Source of the DNA: Streptomyces flavotricini
GTDB lineage: Bacteria; Actinomycetota; Actinomycetes; Streptomycetales; Streptomycetaceae
DNA: 64,000 nt
NCBI RefSeq assembly: GCF_020639365.1
Contig: NZ_JAINUL010000001.1
Coordinates: forward strand, 255,437-319,436
Reading direction: 5' to 3'
A model generated the notes under the pieces. The model was not told the origin of the DNA. It ran no database searches and saw nothing but the letters and a program-made list of their open reading frames with translations. The translations under genes and the position numbers were made by a program. Each line of letters opens with the position of its first letter. The stretch's first letter is position 1. Shown piece after piece: positions 25,738-33,722 of this stretch.

Positions 25738-26166
25738 TCAGGCGCGGGGCGGGCGCGTCGCGGTGTCCAGGTAGAAGGAGTCGATGCTCTGGACGGCCTG
25801 CTCGAACTCGTCCAGATTGACGGGCTTCGTCACGTAGGCGTTGGCGTGGCTGGTGTAGGCGCCCGCGACGTCGTCGGGGGCGGAGGACGTGGTCAGGACG
25901 ACGACGGGGATGGTCTGGAGGTCGGCGTCGCTCTTCAGGATGCGGAGCAGATCGCGGCCGTTCATGCGGGGCATGTTCAGATCGAGCACGATGAGGTCGG
26001 GGCGCGGACTGTCGGGGTTGCGCAGGTGCTCCAGGGCGGCGACACCGTCGGTGGCCTGGACGAGGTTGCGAGCACCGCGCTCGGCGAGCGCCTCTTCGAT
26101 GAGCATGGCGTCGGCGACGTCGTCTTCCACGAGCAAGACGTCGAACGGGCGGGCGGGGGCGTTCAT
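25738..26166 (-). CDS. Rcp1-like single-domain response regulator
   Basis: This 142-residue CheY-like receiver has acidic residues in LLVEDDVADA, phosphoacceptor Asp62 in LIVLDLNMPRMNG, the Thr switch in VVVLTTSSAPDD and Lys in AYVTKPVN. The sequence type resembles Rcp1-like regulators that pair with phytochrome-related kinases. GGAG lies eight bases before this ATG, supporting an independent start. The frame is also open upstream into the HTH ORF. The likely partner is the divergent histidine kinase at 26654. Confidence 0.8.
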   Translation of the reverse strand: MNAPARPFDVLLVEDDVADAMLIEEALAERGARNLVQATDGVAALEHLRNPDSPRPDLIVLDLNMPRMNGRDLLRILKSDADLQTIPVVVLTTSSAPDDVAGAYTSHANAYVTKPVNLDEFEQAVQSIDSFYLDTATRPPRA

Positions 26167-26538
26167 CGTCAGTTGCTCCGTGGTTGCTTCGTCGGTGCGG
26201 TTGGTGCGGTCTGTGTGGTCGGTGTGGTTGAAGATCCCCGGCCAGCGGCGGCGGGCGCCCTGGCGGGTCATGCCGCATGCTCGGCCGATCTGGGGGTATC
26301 CGGCTCCGGCGCGCGCGGCATCCGCGGCCGCCGCGCGCTGCAGCCGTTCAGCGGCCTCGTGAAGGTGGTCCAGTACGTGCAGGAGTGCCAGGGCCCGCGC
26401 GCGCTCTTCCGCTGCCGGGTGGGAGAGGTCCTTCTGCAGCTGGAGGGCCAGGCGCCGGGCGAGGCCGGCGACAGCCGCATCGGCGACAGCGGCCGTCTCC
26501 TTCGGGGTGGTCCGGAGGTGGAAGTTCGTGCCGGGCAT
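25738..26538 (-). CDS. HTH protein ORF reading in frame into the response regulator
   Basis: From the ATG at 26538 (MPGTNFHLRTTPKETAAV) there is a roughly 105-residue helical protein ending in an HTH-like motif (YPQIGRACGMTRQGARRRW). No stop follows: after GIFNHTDHTDRTNRTDEATT, a Thr/Asp/Asn repeat, the frame continues directly into the receiver domain at 26166. This gives either a 266-residue HTH-receiver fusion or two proteins made from one frame. The DNA-binding role is inferred. Confidence 0.5.
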   Translation of the reverse strand: MPGTNFHLRTTPKETAAVADAAVAGLARRLALQLQKDLSHPAAEERARALALLHVLDHLHEAAERLQRAAAADAARAGAGYPQIGRACGMTRQGARRRWPGIFNHTDHTDRTNRTDEATTEQLTMNAPARPFDVLLVEDDVADAMLIEEALAERGARNLVQATDGVAALEHLRNPDSPRPDLIVLDLNMPRMNGRDLLRILKSDADLQTIPVVVLTTSSAPDDVAGAYTSHANAYVTKPVNLDEFEQAVQSIDSFYLDTATRPPRA

Positions 26539-26570
26539 ACCCCGCACCCTAGGCCCCCGACCCGACGAGT

Positions 26571-26586
26571 GACAACAACTGTTGTC
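26571..26586. promoter_or_regulatory. GACAACA-AC-TGTTGTC palindrome in the divergent promoter
   Basis: Seven-base arms separated by two bases form a dyad between the HTH/response-regulator start (26538) and the kinase start (26654). The HTH product of the adjacent gene is the obvious candidate to bind it and control both directions. Inferred from symmetry and position. Confidence 0.5.
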
Positions 26587-26653
26587 CAACGCCCTCTACA
26601 GTGTGCGCTGCGCACTCTGTTCAAGACGGCCGTCCCGGGAGGGGATTCGGAAC

Positions 26654-28261
26654 ATGACCGGCAAGACGAGGCCTCCGCACGCGCGGAGGTTTTCCGCGTG
26701 GACCACCCGGCGATGGCTCCGTGTCGGGGTCGCCGGATCGCTGGCGGTGCTGGCCGTGCTCGGTGTGACCGGGACGTGGGTGCTGGGGCGTACGGCTACG
26801 ATCAGCGACGAGCTCGTGGACGTACGGTCTCCCGCGCTGTCCACGGCGTTCCGCCTGGAATCGGCCCTCCTCAACCAGGAGACGGGCATCCGCGGCTACG
26901 GCCTCACGGGGACCCCGGAGTTCCTGGAGCCCTACCAGCGGGGTCTCACGGACCAGCACACGTACGCCGCGCAGCTCACGCACTTGCTGGACGGCGACGC
27001 CCGCGCGCTCAGCGACCTCGAGACCGTCCAGGACACGCTCTCCCGGTGGCAGGAAAGGATCGCCCGCCCCGTCGCCGCTTCACCACCCGGGGCGCCCTCG
27101 CCCCTGGCCACCGAACGCGCCGCCGAGGCCAAGGCCGCGTTCGACACCCTGCGCCAGGCCATGTCCGGCCAGCAGGAACGGTTGCGCGCGGAGCGGAACC
27201 GGACCCGAGCCGACCTCGCCGCCACCGTGAGGGTGCGGAACTGGGTGTTCGCGGCGATCGCGGCCTTGATCGTCCTCATGGCCGGCCTCGTATTCGAAGG
27301 ACTGCGCCGCGGCATCACCCGGCCGCTGGAACAGCTGGGGGCGGACGCCCGCACCGTCGCCGGCGGCGACTTCGGCCATCCCATCGAGTCGGCCGGTCCG
27401 GCGGACCTGCGGCGTCTCAGCGGCGAGATCGACTTCATGCGCCGTCAGCTGGTGCGCGAGCTGGCCTTCAGCGAGGAAGCCCGGCGGCGCCTGGACGCGC
27501 AGACCGCCGAGCTTCAGCGGTCCAACGCCGAGCTGGAGCAGTTCGCGTACGTCGCCTCCCACGACCTGCAGGAACCGCTGCGCAAGGTCTCCAGCTTCAC
27601 GCAGCTTCTCCAGCGGCGCTACGGAGGACAGCTCGACGCCAAGGCGGACCAGTACATCGGCATCGCGGTCGACGGCGCCAACCGTATGCAGACCCTCATC
27701 AACGACCTCCTCGACTTCTCCCGGGTGGGCCGTGTCCACCACGATCCCGAAAAGGTCGACTTCGACACGGTCTTGGAACGGACCTTGGCCTCACTGAGCG
27801 TCGGCATCGAGGAGGCGGGCGCGTCGATCACGCACGATCCGCTGCCGGCCCTCGTCGCCGATCCCACGCAGATCGGCATGCTCTGGCAGAACCTGATCGG
27901 CAACGCGGTCAAGTTCCGCCGCCCCGACCGGGCACCGGAGATCCGTGTCACTGCTGCCCGGGAAGGGGAGCTGTGGCGGTTCACGGTGACCGACAACGGG
28001 ATCGGCATCGCTCCCGAGTACGCCGAGAAGGTGTTCGTGATCTTCCAGCGGCTCCACACCAAGGACGTCTATCCCGGAAGCGGAATCGGCCTGGCGATGT
28101 GCAAGAAGATCGTCGAGTTCCACGGCGGCACCATCGCCGTCGACCCGGAATACCGGGACGGGACGCGCATCAGCTTCACCCTCGCCTCCGACCCTCCCCC
28201 GGCGCCGTCCTCGTCGACCATCGCGGAAGCGACCCGGGCCACCCCGGAGCCGGCGCCATGA
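26654..28261 (+). CDS. CHASE3-like sensor histidine kinase
   Basis: This 535-residue membrane kinase has one membrane helix (about residues 24-44), an extracytoplasmic helical CHASE3-like sensor (about 50-195, TGIRGYGLTGTPEFLEPY), a second helix (198-217), HAMP, coiled coil, then HisKA with His303 in FAYVASHDLQEPLR. The HATPase domain has VTDNGIGIAPEYAEKVF and GSGIGLAMCKKIVEFHGG. The H-box type resembles phytochrome-like kinases. Its stop overlaps the next start as ATGA. It is predicted to phosphorylate the neighbouring receivers. Confidence 0.9.
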   Translation: MTGKTRPPHARRFSAWTTRRWLRVGVAGSLAVLAVLGVTGTWVLGRTATISDELVDVRSPALSTAFRLESALLNQETGIRGYGLTGTPEFLEPYQRGLTDQHTYAAQLTHLLDGDARALSDLETVQDTLSRWQERIARPVAASPPGAPSPLATERAAEAKAAFDTLRQAMSGQQERLRAERNRTRADLAATVRVRNWVFAAIAALIVLMAGLVFEGLRRGITRPLEQLGADARTVAGGDFGHPIESAGPADLRRLSGEIDFMRRQLVRELAFSEEARRRLDAQTAELQRSNAELEQFAYVASHDLQEPLRKVSSFTQLLQRRYGGQLDAKADQYIGIAVDGANRMQTLINDLLDFSRVGRVHHDPEKVDFDTVLERTLASLSVGIEEAGASITHDPLPALVADPTQIGMLWQNLIGNAVKFRRPDRAPEIRVTAAREGELWRFTVTDNGIGIAPEYAEKVFVIFQRLHTKDVYPGSGIGLAMCKKIVEFHGGTIAVDPEYRDGTRISFTLASDPPPAPSSSTIAEATRATPEPAP

Positions 28262-29451
28262 CCTCGACCATCCCCCACATCGGCGGCATCGCCACGAACG
28301 AACCGGTTTACCGCATCCTCCTCATAGAGGACGACGCGGCCGACGCCCTGCTCGTCGAGGAACTCCTCCACGACACCGAGCTCCGCTTCGAGCTCACCAC
28401 GAGCACCTCGCTGGCCGAAGCCCGCTCGGAACTCGCGGGCCGCGCCGTCGACTGCATCCTCCTCGACCTCCACCTGCCCGACGTGTCGGGCACCGAGGCG
28501 GTCGCCACCGTCCGCGCCATGGCCCCGCACACCGCGGTGATCGTCCTGACCGGCCTGTCGGAGAAGCAGGCGGGCTCCGAGGCCATGGCCGCCGGCGCCC
28601 AGGACTACCTCGTCAAGGGCAAGGTCGAAGCGGATCTGCTGCGCCGCACGGTCCGCTACGCCGTCTACCGGAGCCACGCCGAACGCGCGGCGGCCGAGGC
28701 CCAGTCGGCCCGGCAGCGCGCGGAGGAGAACGCCCGCCTGGAACGTGGACTGCTGCCCCGGCCCCTGCTCGAAACCTCCACCGTCAAGGTGACCACCCGC
28801 TACCTGCCCGGCGCAGAACAAGCCCTCCTCGGAGGTGACTTCCTCGACGTCGTCGAGGGTGACGAAGGGCTGCTGCACGCCGTCGTCGGTGACGTCAGCG
28901 GACACGGTCCCGACGCCGCCGCCCTCGGCGTCTGCCTGCGCATCGCCTGGCGCTCGCTCGTCCTGGCCGGCCACCACGGCACCGAACTGCTGCACCTCAT
29001 GGAACGCCTGCTGGTGGCGGAGCGCGGCACCCAGCCCCTCTTCGCCACCTGCACCCTCCTGACCCTCGACCAGAAGGCCTCCACGGCGACCCTCTACCTG
29101 GCGGGCCACCACGAACCCCTGCTCACCACCTCGGAGGAGACCGTGGAGGTGCCCGCCGAGCACGGCATCGCGCTCGGCATAGTCCCCGGTCACGGCGACT
29201 GGCCCGCCACGGTCGTCCCCCTTCCGGACGCCGGAGCGCTCACGCTCTACACCGACGGGCTCACGGAAGGACACAACGGTGACGCCGGCGGCCGGCTCGG
29301 CATCGAGGGGCTCCTGCCCCTGATCAACACCACACCTTCCCATGACCCCGCGGCGCACCTGGACAGCCTCATCCGCCAGACCAGAGCGCTCAACGCCGGA
29401 AGACACACCGACGACCTCGCCGTACTCCGTCTCGGCTGGGGTTTCCGCTGA
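28258..29451 (+). CDS. Fused response regulator / PP2C-type (SpoIIE, RsbU) serine phosphatase
   Basis: This 397-residue protein has an N-terminal receiver (RILLIEDDAADALLVEELL, phosphoacceptor in CILLDLHLPD, YLVKGK), a linker coiled coil (about 140-165), and a PP2C domain with metal-binding motifs GGDFLDVVEGD, VVGDVSGHGPDAAALG, LYTDGLTEG and HTDDLAVLRLG. Such proteins dephosphorylate anti-sigma-factor antagonists. It is translationally coupled to the kinase gene, so the kinase probably controls phosphatase activity through the receiver. No anti-sigma or antagonist gene lies in this window. Confidence 0.9.
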   Translation: MTSTIPHIGGIATNEPVYRILLIEDDAADALLVEELLHDTELRFELTTSTSLAEARSELAGRAVDCILLDLHLPDVSGTEAVATVRAMAPHTAVIVLTGLSEKQAGSEAMAAGAQDYLVKGKVEADLLRRTVRYAVYRSHAERAAAEAQSARQRAEENARLERGLLPRPLLETSTVKVTTRYLPGAEQALLGGDFLDVVEGDEGLLHAVVGDVSGHGPDAAALGVCLRIAWRSLVLAGHHGTELLHLMERLLVAERGTQPLFATCTLLTLDQKASTATLYLAGHHEPLLTTSEETVEVPAEHGIALGIVPGHGDWPATVVPLPDAGALTLYTDGLTEGHNGDAGGRLGIEGLLPLINTTPSHDPAAHLDSLIRQTRALNAGRHTDDLAVLRLGWGFR

Positions 29452-29515
29452 GGGCTGCCCGTGAGGCGATCGACGGCGAACCCGACCGAACGTCGGCGAA
29501 AGCGGCCGGACGACG

Positions 29516-30079
29516 TCAGCGCCGAGACGCTCCGAGGGTCTGGCCGGCCGTCTCGAAGCGGTGCTCCGTCGGCTTCAGCACCTCGTAGAGGTGGCCGAAG
29601 TACTCCGTTTCCGCCGTTCCCGTGAGTACTGCCAGCAGGAACGCGGAGCATCCCGTGCCGTGGTGCTCCCAGAGCGGGCCGCGTCCCTCGTTGTAGAGCA
29701 CGGTCCACTCGTCGGGGTGCTGCCCGGGCCGTACCAGCCAGTACAGGAACGCCCCGGTGCCCTCCTCGAAGGCCCACGGCAGGACCCGCGCCCCGGCCTC
29801 CAGCAGGGCGGCGGGCTTCGTCTCGAACTCCCACAGGTCGGCCAGGATCTCGTCCCGCTCGGCGGTCTGCGCGTGCAGGTCGCAGTCACCGTAGGCGGAG
29901 TCGGGGACGAGCAGCCAGACCGTTTCGTCGTAGACACCGTCGCCGTACGTCTCGACGAGCAGCTTGTAGTCGGCGGGGAGAGCCGTACCCAGCACACGCT
30001 CGGTCTGCGCCCAGTCCACCGCGGGCGGCGGATCGGCGGGCGGCGGACAGAGGCGGACGAGGGCATCAACGGCGATCAT
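29516..30079 (-). CDS. SMI1/KNR4 (SUKH) family protein
   Basis: The protein of 187 residues has the SUKH-type pattern WAQTERVLGTALPADYKLLV followed by ETYGDGVYDETVWLLVPDS and a C-terminal WTVLYNEGRGPLWEHHGTG region. SUKH proteins often act as immunity proteins to nuclease toxins, but no polymorphic toxin gene is adjacent here, so a housekeeping or orphan-immunity role is equally possible. ATG at 30079 fits the family length. Confidence 0.75.
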   Translation of the reverse strand: MIAVDALVRLCPPPADPPPAVDWAQTERVLGTALPADYKLLVETYGDGVYDETVWLLVPDSAYGDCDLHAQTAERDEILADLWEFETKPAALLEAGARVLPWAFEEGTGAFLYWLVRPGQHPDEWTVLYNEGRGPLWEHHGTGCSAFLLAVLTGTAETEYFGHLYEVLKPTEHRFETAGQTLGASRR

Positions 30080-30220
30080 GGAACGCACGCTACCGGAACC
30101 CCGTCCACGGGTCGTCCGGCGTCCGGACGGGCTACTCCGCCGGGCGCGGGCGGACAGGGGCTTCGATACTGGCCGCCTGGACGCCCCGGCGGCGGGGCGC
30201 GGCAACGAAGGAGTGGCGAC

Positions 30221-30478
30221 GTGAACGCACCGACGGCCGGGGAGAGTGGCTGCCAGCTGATGAAGCGCCTCGCGAAGGAGCTCAAGGTCAGCATCGCCAA
30301 GACCCAGGAGCACGCGGCCGAGGTCGCGAGCAGGATCACTGAGCTGGAAGCGCAGGCGAATCCGGACCAGAGCCAGATCAGCGCCTTGAAGCAGACGCTG
30401 GAAGTGCTCAGGAAGAAGGTCGAGGAGGAGCGCGCGTCGCTGTCGGAGCTGGAGGACGTGATCAGCGAGAACTGCTAG
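30221..30478 (+). CDS. Small coiled-coil protein
   Basis: This 85-residue protein has a GTG start with AAGGAG upstream. After a short N-terminus it is a continuous amphipathic helix (LMKRLAKELKVSIAKTQEHA, ITELEAQANPDQSQISALK, VLRKKVEEERASLSELEDV), ending in Cys. It probably oligomerises by coiled coil. No homologous function is known to me. Confidence 0.6.
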   Translation: MNAPTAGESGCQLMKRLAKELKVSIAKTQEHAAEVASRITELEAQANPDQSQISALKQTLEVLRKKVEEERASLSELEDVISENC

Positions 30479-30749
30479 GGGGTGTCCGCAAAGTAGCGCC
30501 GGCCGCTCGGAGGACGGCCCCACGGCACCCGGGAGGAGCGGAGGAGTCCGCCTCCCCGTACACGCCACTCGGGCCCGACCCGCACCGCGGCCGGAGCTGA
30601 CCTGCCCACGGCGGACACTGCCGGACGGGGCGGGTTTGGGGCCGCTGGTACGGGCAGAAGCCCCACAGGCGGACGCCACGGACGCCGCGCTGCCGTGCCC
30701 TTCTGGGAGGGCCCGGCGGAAGTCCGCCCGGCAGGCGAGGAGAAGGATC

Positions 30750-31046
30750 ATGACAGCGAAACGGACCGTCTACCACGTCTCACCCTCCGGCGAGCGGGCG
30801 GCGGCCGCGGGAGTGAAGTGGCAGGTCGAGGGCAGGGAAGGACGTCGGCTGCTCCACGAGCCGCACCGTACGCAGCAGGAGGCGATCGACTCCGCGCGCC
30901 GCCACGCCAAGGAGCACATGCCCGCGCAGATCATGGTGCACGCTCGCGACGGGCACATCCGCACCGCATACGCCTACGGAGACGCCCTCGCGGTGCGCCC
31001 CGACGAGCGCGGCCGCAGGGCAGGAGAGCCCGGGGGCGTCTTCTAG
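30750..31046 (+). CDS. DUF2188 family protein
   Basis: This 98-residue protein starts MTAKRTVYHVSPSGERAAAA and contains WQVEGREGRRLLHEPHRTQQ with the ID-ARRHAKEHMPAQIMVHARDG motif typical of DUF2188, a small double-stranded beta-alpha fold. A strong AGGAGAAGG lies before the ATG. Members are scattered in bacteria with no known role. Confidence 0.78.
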   Translation: MTAKRTVYHVSPSGERAAAAGVKWQVEGREGRRLLHEPHRTQQEAIDSARRHAKEHMPAQIMVHARDGHIRTAYAYGDALAVRPDERGRRAGEPGGVF

Positions 31047-31053
31047 CCGAAGG

Positions 31054-31081
31054 CGCACCGCACGGGTAACGGCCCGGTGCG
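31054..31081. terminator. Possible bidirectional hairpin
   Basis: CGCACCG and CGGTGCG pair around a partly self-complementary loop (CACGGGTAACGGCC). It lies between the convergent DUF2188 and PRC-barrel genes, a natural place for a terminator. The stem is short. Confidence 0.35.
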
Positions 31082-31120
31082 TGCGTGCGCAGGTCGGCCA
31101 CGGCCTCCTGCACCGGCCGC

Positions 31121-31474
31121 CTACATGTGGGACTGGCCGTAGTAGCTGCCGAACTGTTCCAGGTAGGACGGCTCGCCGGCGTACTTGGCCTCGTCGAATT
31201 CGGGGGCGTCCTTGATCTGGTCCTTGGTCCGGTCGACGTAGACCTTCTCCTCCACCGTGTCGATCATCTTGATCGTCCCGGCGGGCAGCAGCACGTGCTT
31301 ACCGAAGATCCACACCCCGGTGTCCACGACGACGTGGGAGGCCCCGACCTCCTCCGAGTGCTTGCTGATCTTGCCGATGCCGCCGTCCGTGGCCTCGACC
31401 TTGTAGCCGACGATGTCAGTGCCGGACTGATGGCCCGAGCCCGGGCGGTGTGCCCAGATGTCGAATTCGGTCAC
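31121..31474 (-). CDS. PRC-barrel domain protein (paralogue of 20185-20550)
   Basis: This 117-residue protein is built like the earlier PRC-barrel protein: [57 protein letters not shown], then a divergent acidic/aromatic tail (about residues 92-117). The GTG start at 31474 has AAAGGGG upstream. The shared core suggests the same ligand or partner with different C-terminal specificity. Function unknown. Confidence 0.82.
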   Translation of the reverse strand: MTEFDIWAHRPGSGHQSGTDIVGYKVEATDGGIGKISKHSEEVGASHVVVDTGVWIFGKHVLLPAGTIKMIDTVEEKVYVDRTKDQIKDAPEFDEAKYAGEPSYLEQFGSYYGQSHM

Positions 31475-31651
31475 AGCCGACCCCTTTCCTCGTGAGCGCC
31501 CTGCCGGTGCAGTGCCCGAGAGCGTGCCACGGCTCAGCCCTGCGCGTCTTTCGCACGACCGCTGAGGCCCTCCGCTTCGCCCCGTCGTACGGCTGCGGAT
31601 GCGCTGCTCGTACTGCTCGGCGCGTCCTGCGCCTCCCCACCCGGTGCCGCC

Positions 31652-31846
31652 TCATGCGGCTGGCCCCGTACCCGTCTTCCGCTCCTTGCCCTCCCTACGG
31701 GCGCGATCGACGCGGTCCGGGTCGGCGGGCGGGCCACCGCCCGTTCCGGTCCGGGACGGGACCCCTGGCCGGCGGCCGTGTTCGTCCACTTCAGCGCCCT
31801 GATCAAGGAGCAGCTTCGGGCGCGGGTCCTCGCTCTTGCCGGTCAT
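31652..31846 (-). CDS. Small hydrophilic protein
   Basis: This is a 64-residue ORF from ATG 31846, which has GGAGG eight bases upstream. The sequence (MTGKSEDPRPKLLLDQGAEV, then DEHGRRPG and PDRVDRARREGKERK) is highly charged and probably unstructured. The strong ribosome site and non-random composition suggest a real gene. No family recognised. Confidence 0.45.
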   Translation of the reverse strand: MTGKSEDPRPKLLLDQGAEVDEHGRRPGVPSRTGTGGGPPADPDRVDRARREGKERKTGTGPAA

Positions 31847-32535
31847 CTTCACCACCTCCGGCGGTTGCGGTCAGGTGAACAGGGAGCGCGTGACGGTGAG
31901 GCGGAGCAGACGCTCGACGGGACGGCTGGCTGCGGTGACGTGCAGGCCTCGCCCGGCTCGCAGGGCCGCGAGGCGGACGGTCAGGAGGCATCACTGCCTC
32001 CCCACACGTTCCGGGGCAGCCACTACTTTCCACCAGCATCATCAACGTCCATCCGATACACATCAAGAAATACACGAAAATCAGGGCATACGTACGAATG
32101 CAAGCCTCGGGTGGCTGCTGCCGCGCGAGGGCGGCTCAGCCGCTCCGGGGCGTTCGCAAGGGGCTGACGTGCTGAAACGCACGCGGAACACACATGGGGC
32201 TGCGCCATGGGGGTAGACAGTGGCCAGGGGTGCGGCCTTGGCCATCAGGGCTGCGACGGAGGCCGCACCCCCGCTCCGACCCCATGACGCGGGGCAGGAG
32301 ATCAGGAACAAGAGACGGTCGCGCTCGGTGGTGGCTGCGTCGCGGACGTCGCGATGCTGCTGTGCGAGTCGGCCGTCTTGGGCCCCCTGCCCGCCCAGAT
32401 CCTGTCTCCCGGTCCGGCGCTCTTCGGCCCTCAGCGCCTCGTGGGCGGGTCCGTGCGCCCTGGAGACGCGGGCAGCCCTGCGAGCTGGTGGGTCCGGCGT
32501 GACCGTGACCCGATCTGCGCTTCACAGGTCACGGG
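31847..32535. other. Gene-poor stretch with an A+T-rich patch
   Basis: I find no convincing gene in these 689 bases. Between about 32022 and 32110 base composition drops sharply in G+C (for example CATCAAGAAATACACG), unlike all flanking DNA. The patch could be a promoter, a relic of foreign DNA or the core of a non-coding element. Several frames are open but Arg/Pro-rich or hydrophobic without a family pattern. Confidence 0.4.
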
Positions 32536-32766
32536 TCAGGCCGTGTGGCGTTCTCCCCACACCTCGGGGCCGCCCCCCTCCCACCGGATCGGCCCGTCCT
32601 CGGAGAGGTCCACATCCTCCAGACCTGCCCGGCGCAGGAACTCCGACACGTCTTCGGGAGTGAAGGCCCGGCCAAGGTCGGCGTCCACGCCGAGCGCATG
32701 CACGGTCACCTTGCGACCCCCTTGCGGCGACACGGGGTGGATAACGATCTCCGTCTGGTCCGTCAT
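32536..32766 (-). CDS. Hypothetical protein
   Basis: This 76-residue acidic protein starts MTDQTEIVIHPVSPQGGRKV, followed by HALGVDADLGRAFTPEDVSE and a C-terminal GLEDVDLSEDGPIRWEGG. The pattern (beta strands, then one helix, then an acidic tail) is that of a small soluble protein, seen sporadically in Streptomyces to my knowledge without a function. ATG at 32766; the longer open frame upstream is not convincing. Confidence 0.6.
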   Translation of the reverse strand: MTDQTEIVIHPVSPQGGRKVTVHALGVDADLGRAFTPEDVSEFLRRAGLEDVDLSEDGPIRWEGGGPEVWGERHTA

Positions 32767-33722
32767 GCAACCAGAGTGCGGCGGGCCGGACGGTACGGCA
32801 TCCGGGGGCTCCCCCGCCGCACCGAACAGCGACGGGGTGGCGCCGGTCGCGTATCGCGAGACCCGGGTGTCCCCTGCCGCCCCTTGACGTCTCCTCAGAA
32901 TTCCCGGAGGGAAGGGCGTTTGAGAGGCGGCGCCCCGGTTAGACGCGTGGATACCGGAAGTTGTCCCCGCGGATGGGGCCCTTCCGGAGCGGGCCCCGCC
33001 GCATGGCGCCACTCCCCCCCGGCGTCATGCGGCAGGTCCGCCCGCACGATGGGCTGCCGCCCGGATCCGTACGGAACCCGGACGCCCCGGGTTCCCGGCC
33101 CCTCCCCGCCGGGAACCCGAGACCGCCCGGTGAACCCCCGACGACGGCGCTCGTACCGCCGTCCCCGGGCAACGGACCCGACGGCAGCAGCCCCGCACGT
33201 ACCCGCTTCGCCCGACCGCGCGATCGGGCAGCCGCCGCGCCCTTCGGGGCAGACGGCCGCGAAGGGTGAAGTCCCCACGACGTTTACCGGCCCGTGCACT
33301 TTCGCCCCGGCGCACACGGGGCGTGCGGCCCGTACGAAAGGGCCCCGACCTGGCCCGGGGGGGGTGGGGACAGGTCGGGGCGGCCCCAGCGGGCCGGGGG
33401 GGATGGCCGGCCAGGGCGATCAGGGGTGGGGTGCCGGGAAGGTGGTCGCCTCACGGCGGTGGGCACTGCGGGGTTTCAGCCGAACGATCTTCCCCACAGC
33501 CGGACGGTCAGCGCCGTGCCCACGATAGGCCTCCGGCCACCGTGCCGGCGTCCGCCGCGCCGTGTGCTTGGGTCCTGAACTGCTCCGCCCGCGCCTACGC
33601 GGCGGGGCTCGTCTGGCGCGTCTGGCGTGCCTTCGGCGGGGAGCCGCCGGGCGCGGGGCCGAGCGGCTTCGGCAGCTGGGCCGAGGCTCCCGATGTCGTC
33701 CCGCAGGGGCAGGAGTCGCGCA
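32767..33722. other. Long non-coding stretch with GC-rich hairpin
   Basis: This 956-base stretch has no recognisable gene on either strand. CCCCGACCTG (33343-33352) can pair with CAGGTCGGGG (33371-33380) around a G-rich loop containing G8, a possible terminator or structured RNA. The remainder is extremely G+C-rich with Arg/Pro/Gly frames only. AGGAG at its right end serves the broken GMC oxidoreductase. Confidence 0.45.

Noticed and set aside
24796-28257. Very long open frame leading into the PP2C phosphatase
   Set aside because: Only the part from 28258 matches a family; the upstream part lies antisense to or out of frame with the response regulator and kinase genes.
33343-33380. GC-rich hairpin as an intrinsic terminator or riboswitch
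   Set aside because: The stem is clear but no gene ends nearby and no known riboswitch core is visible, so I only mention it inside the gap entry.
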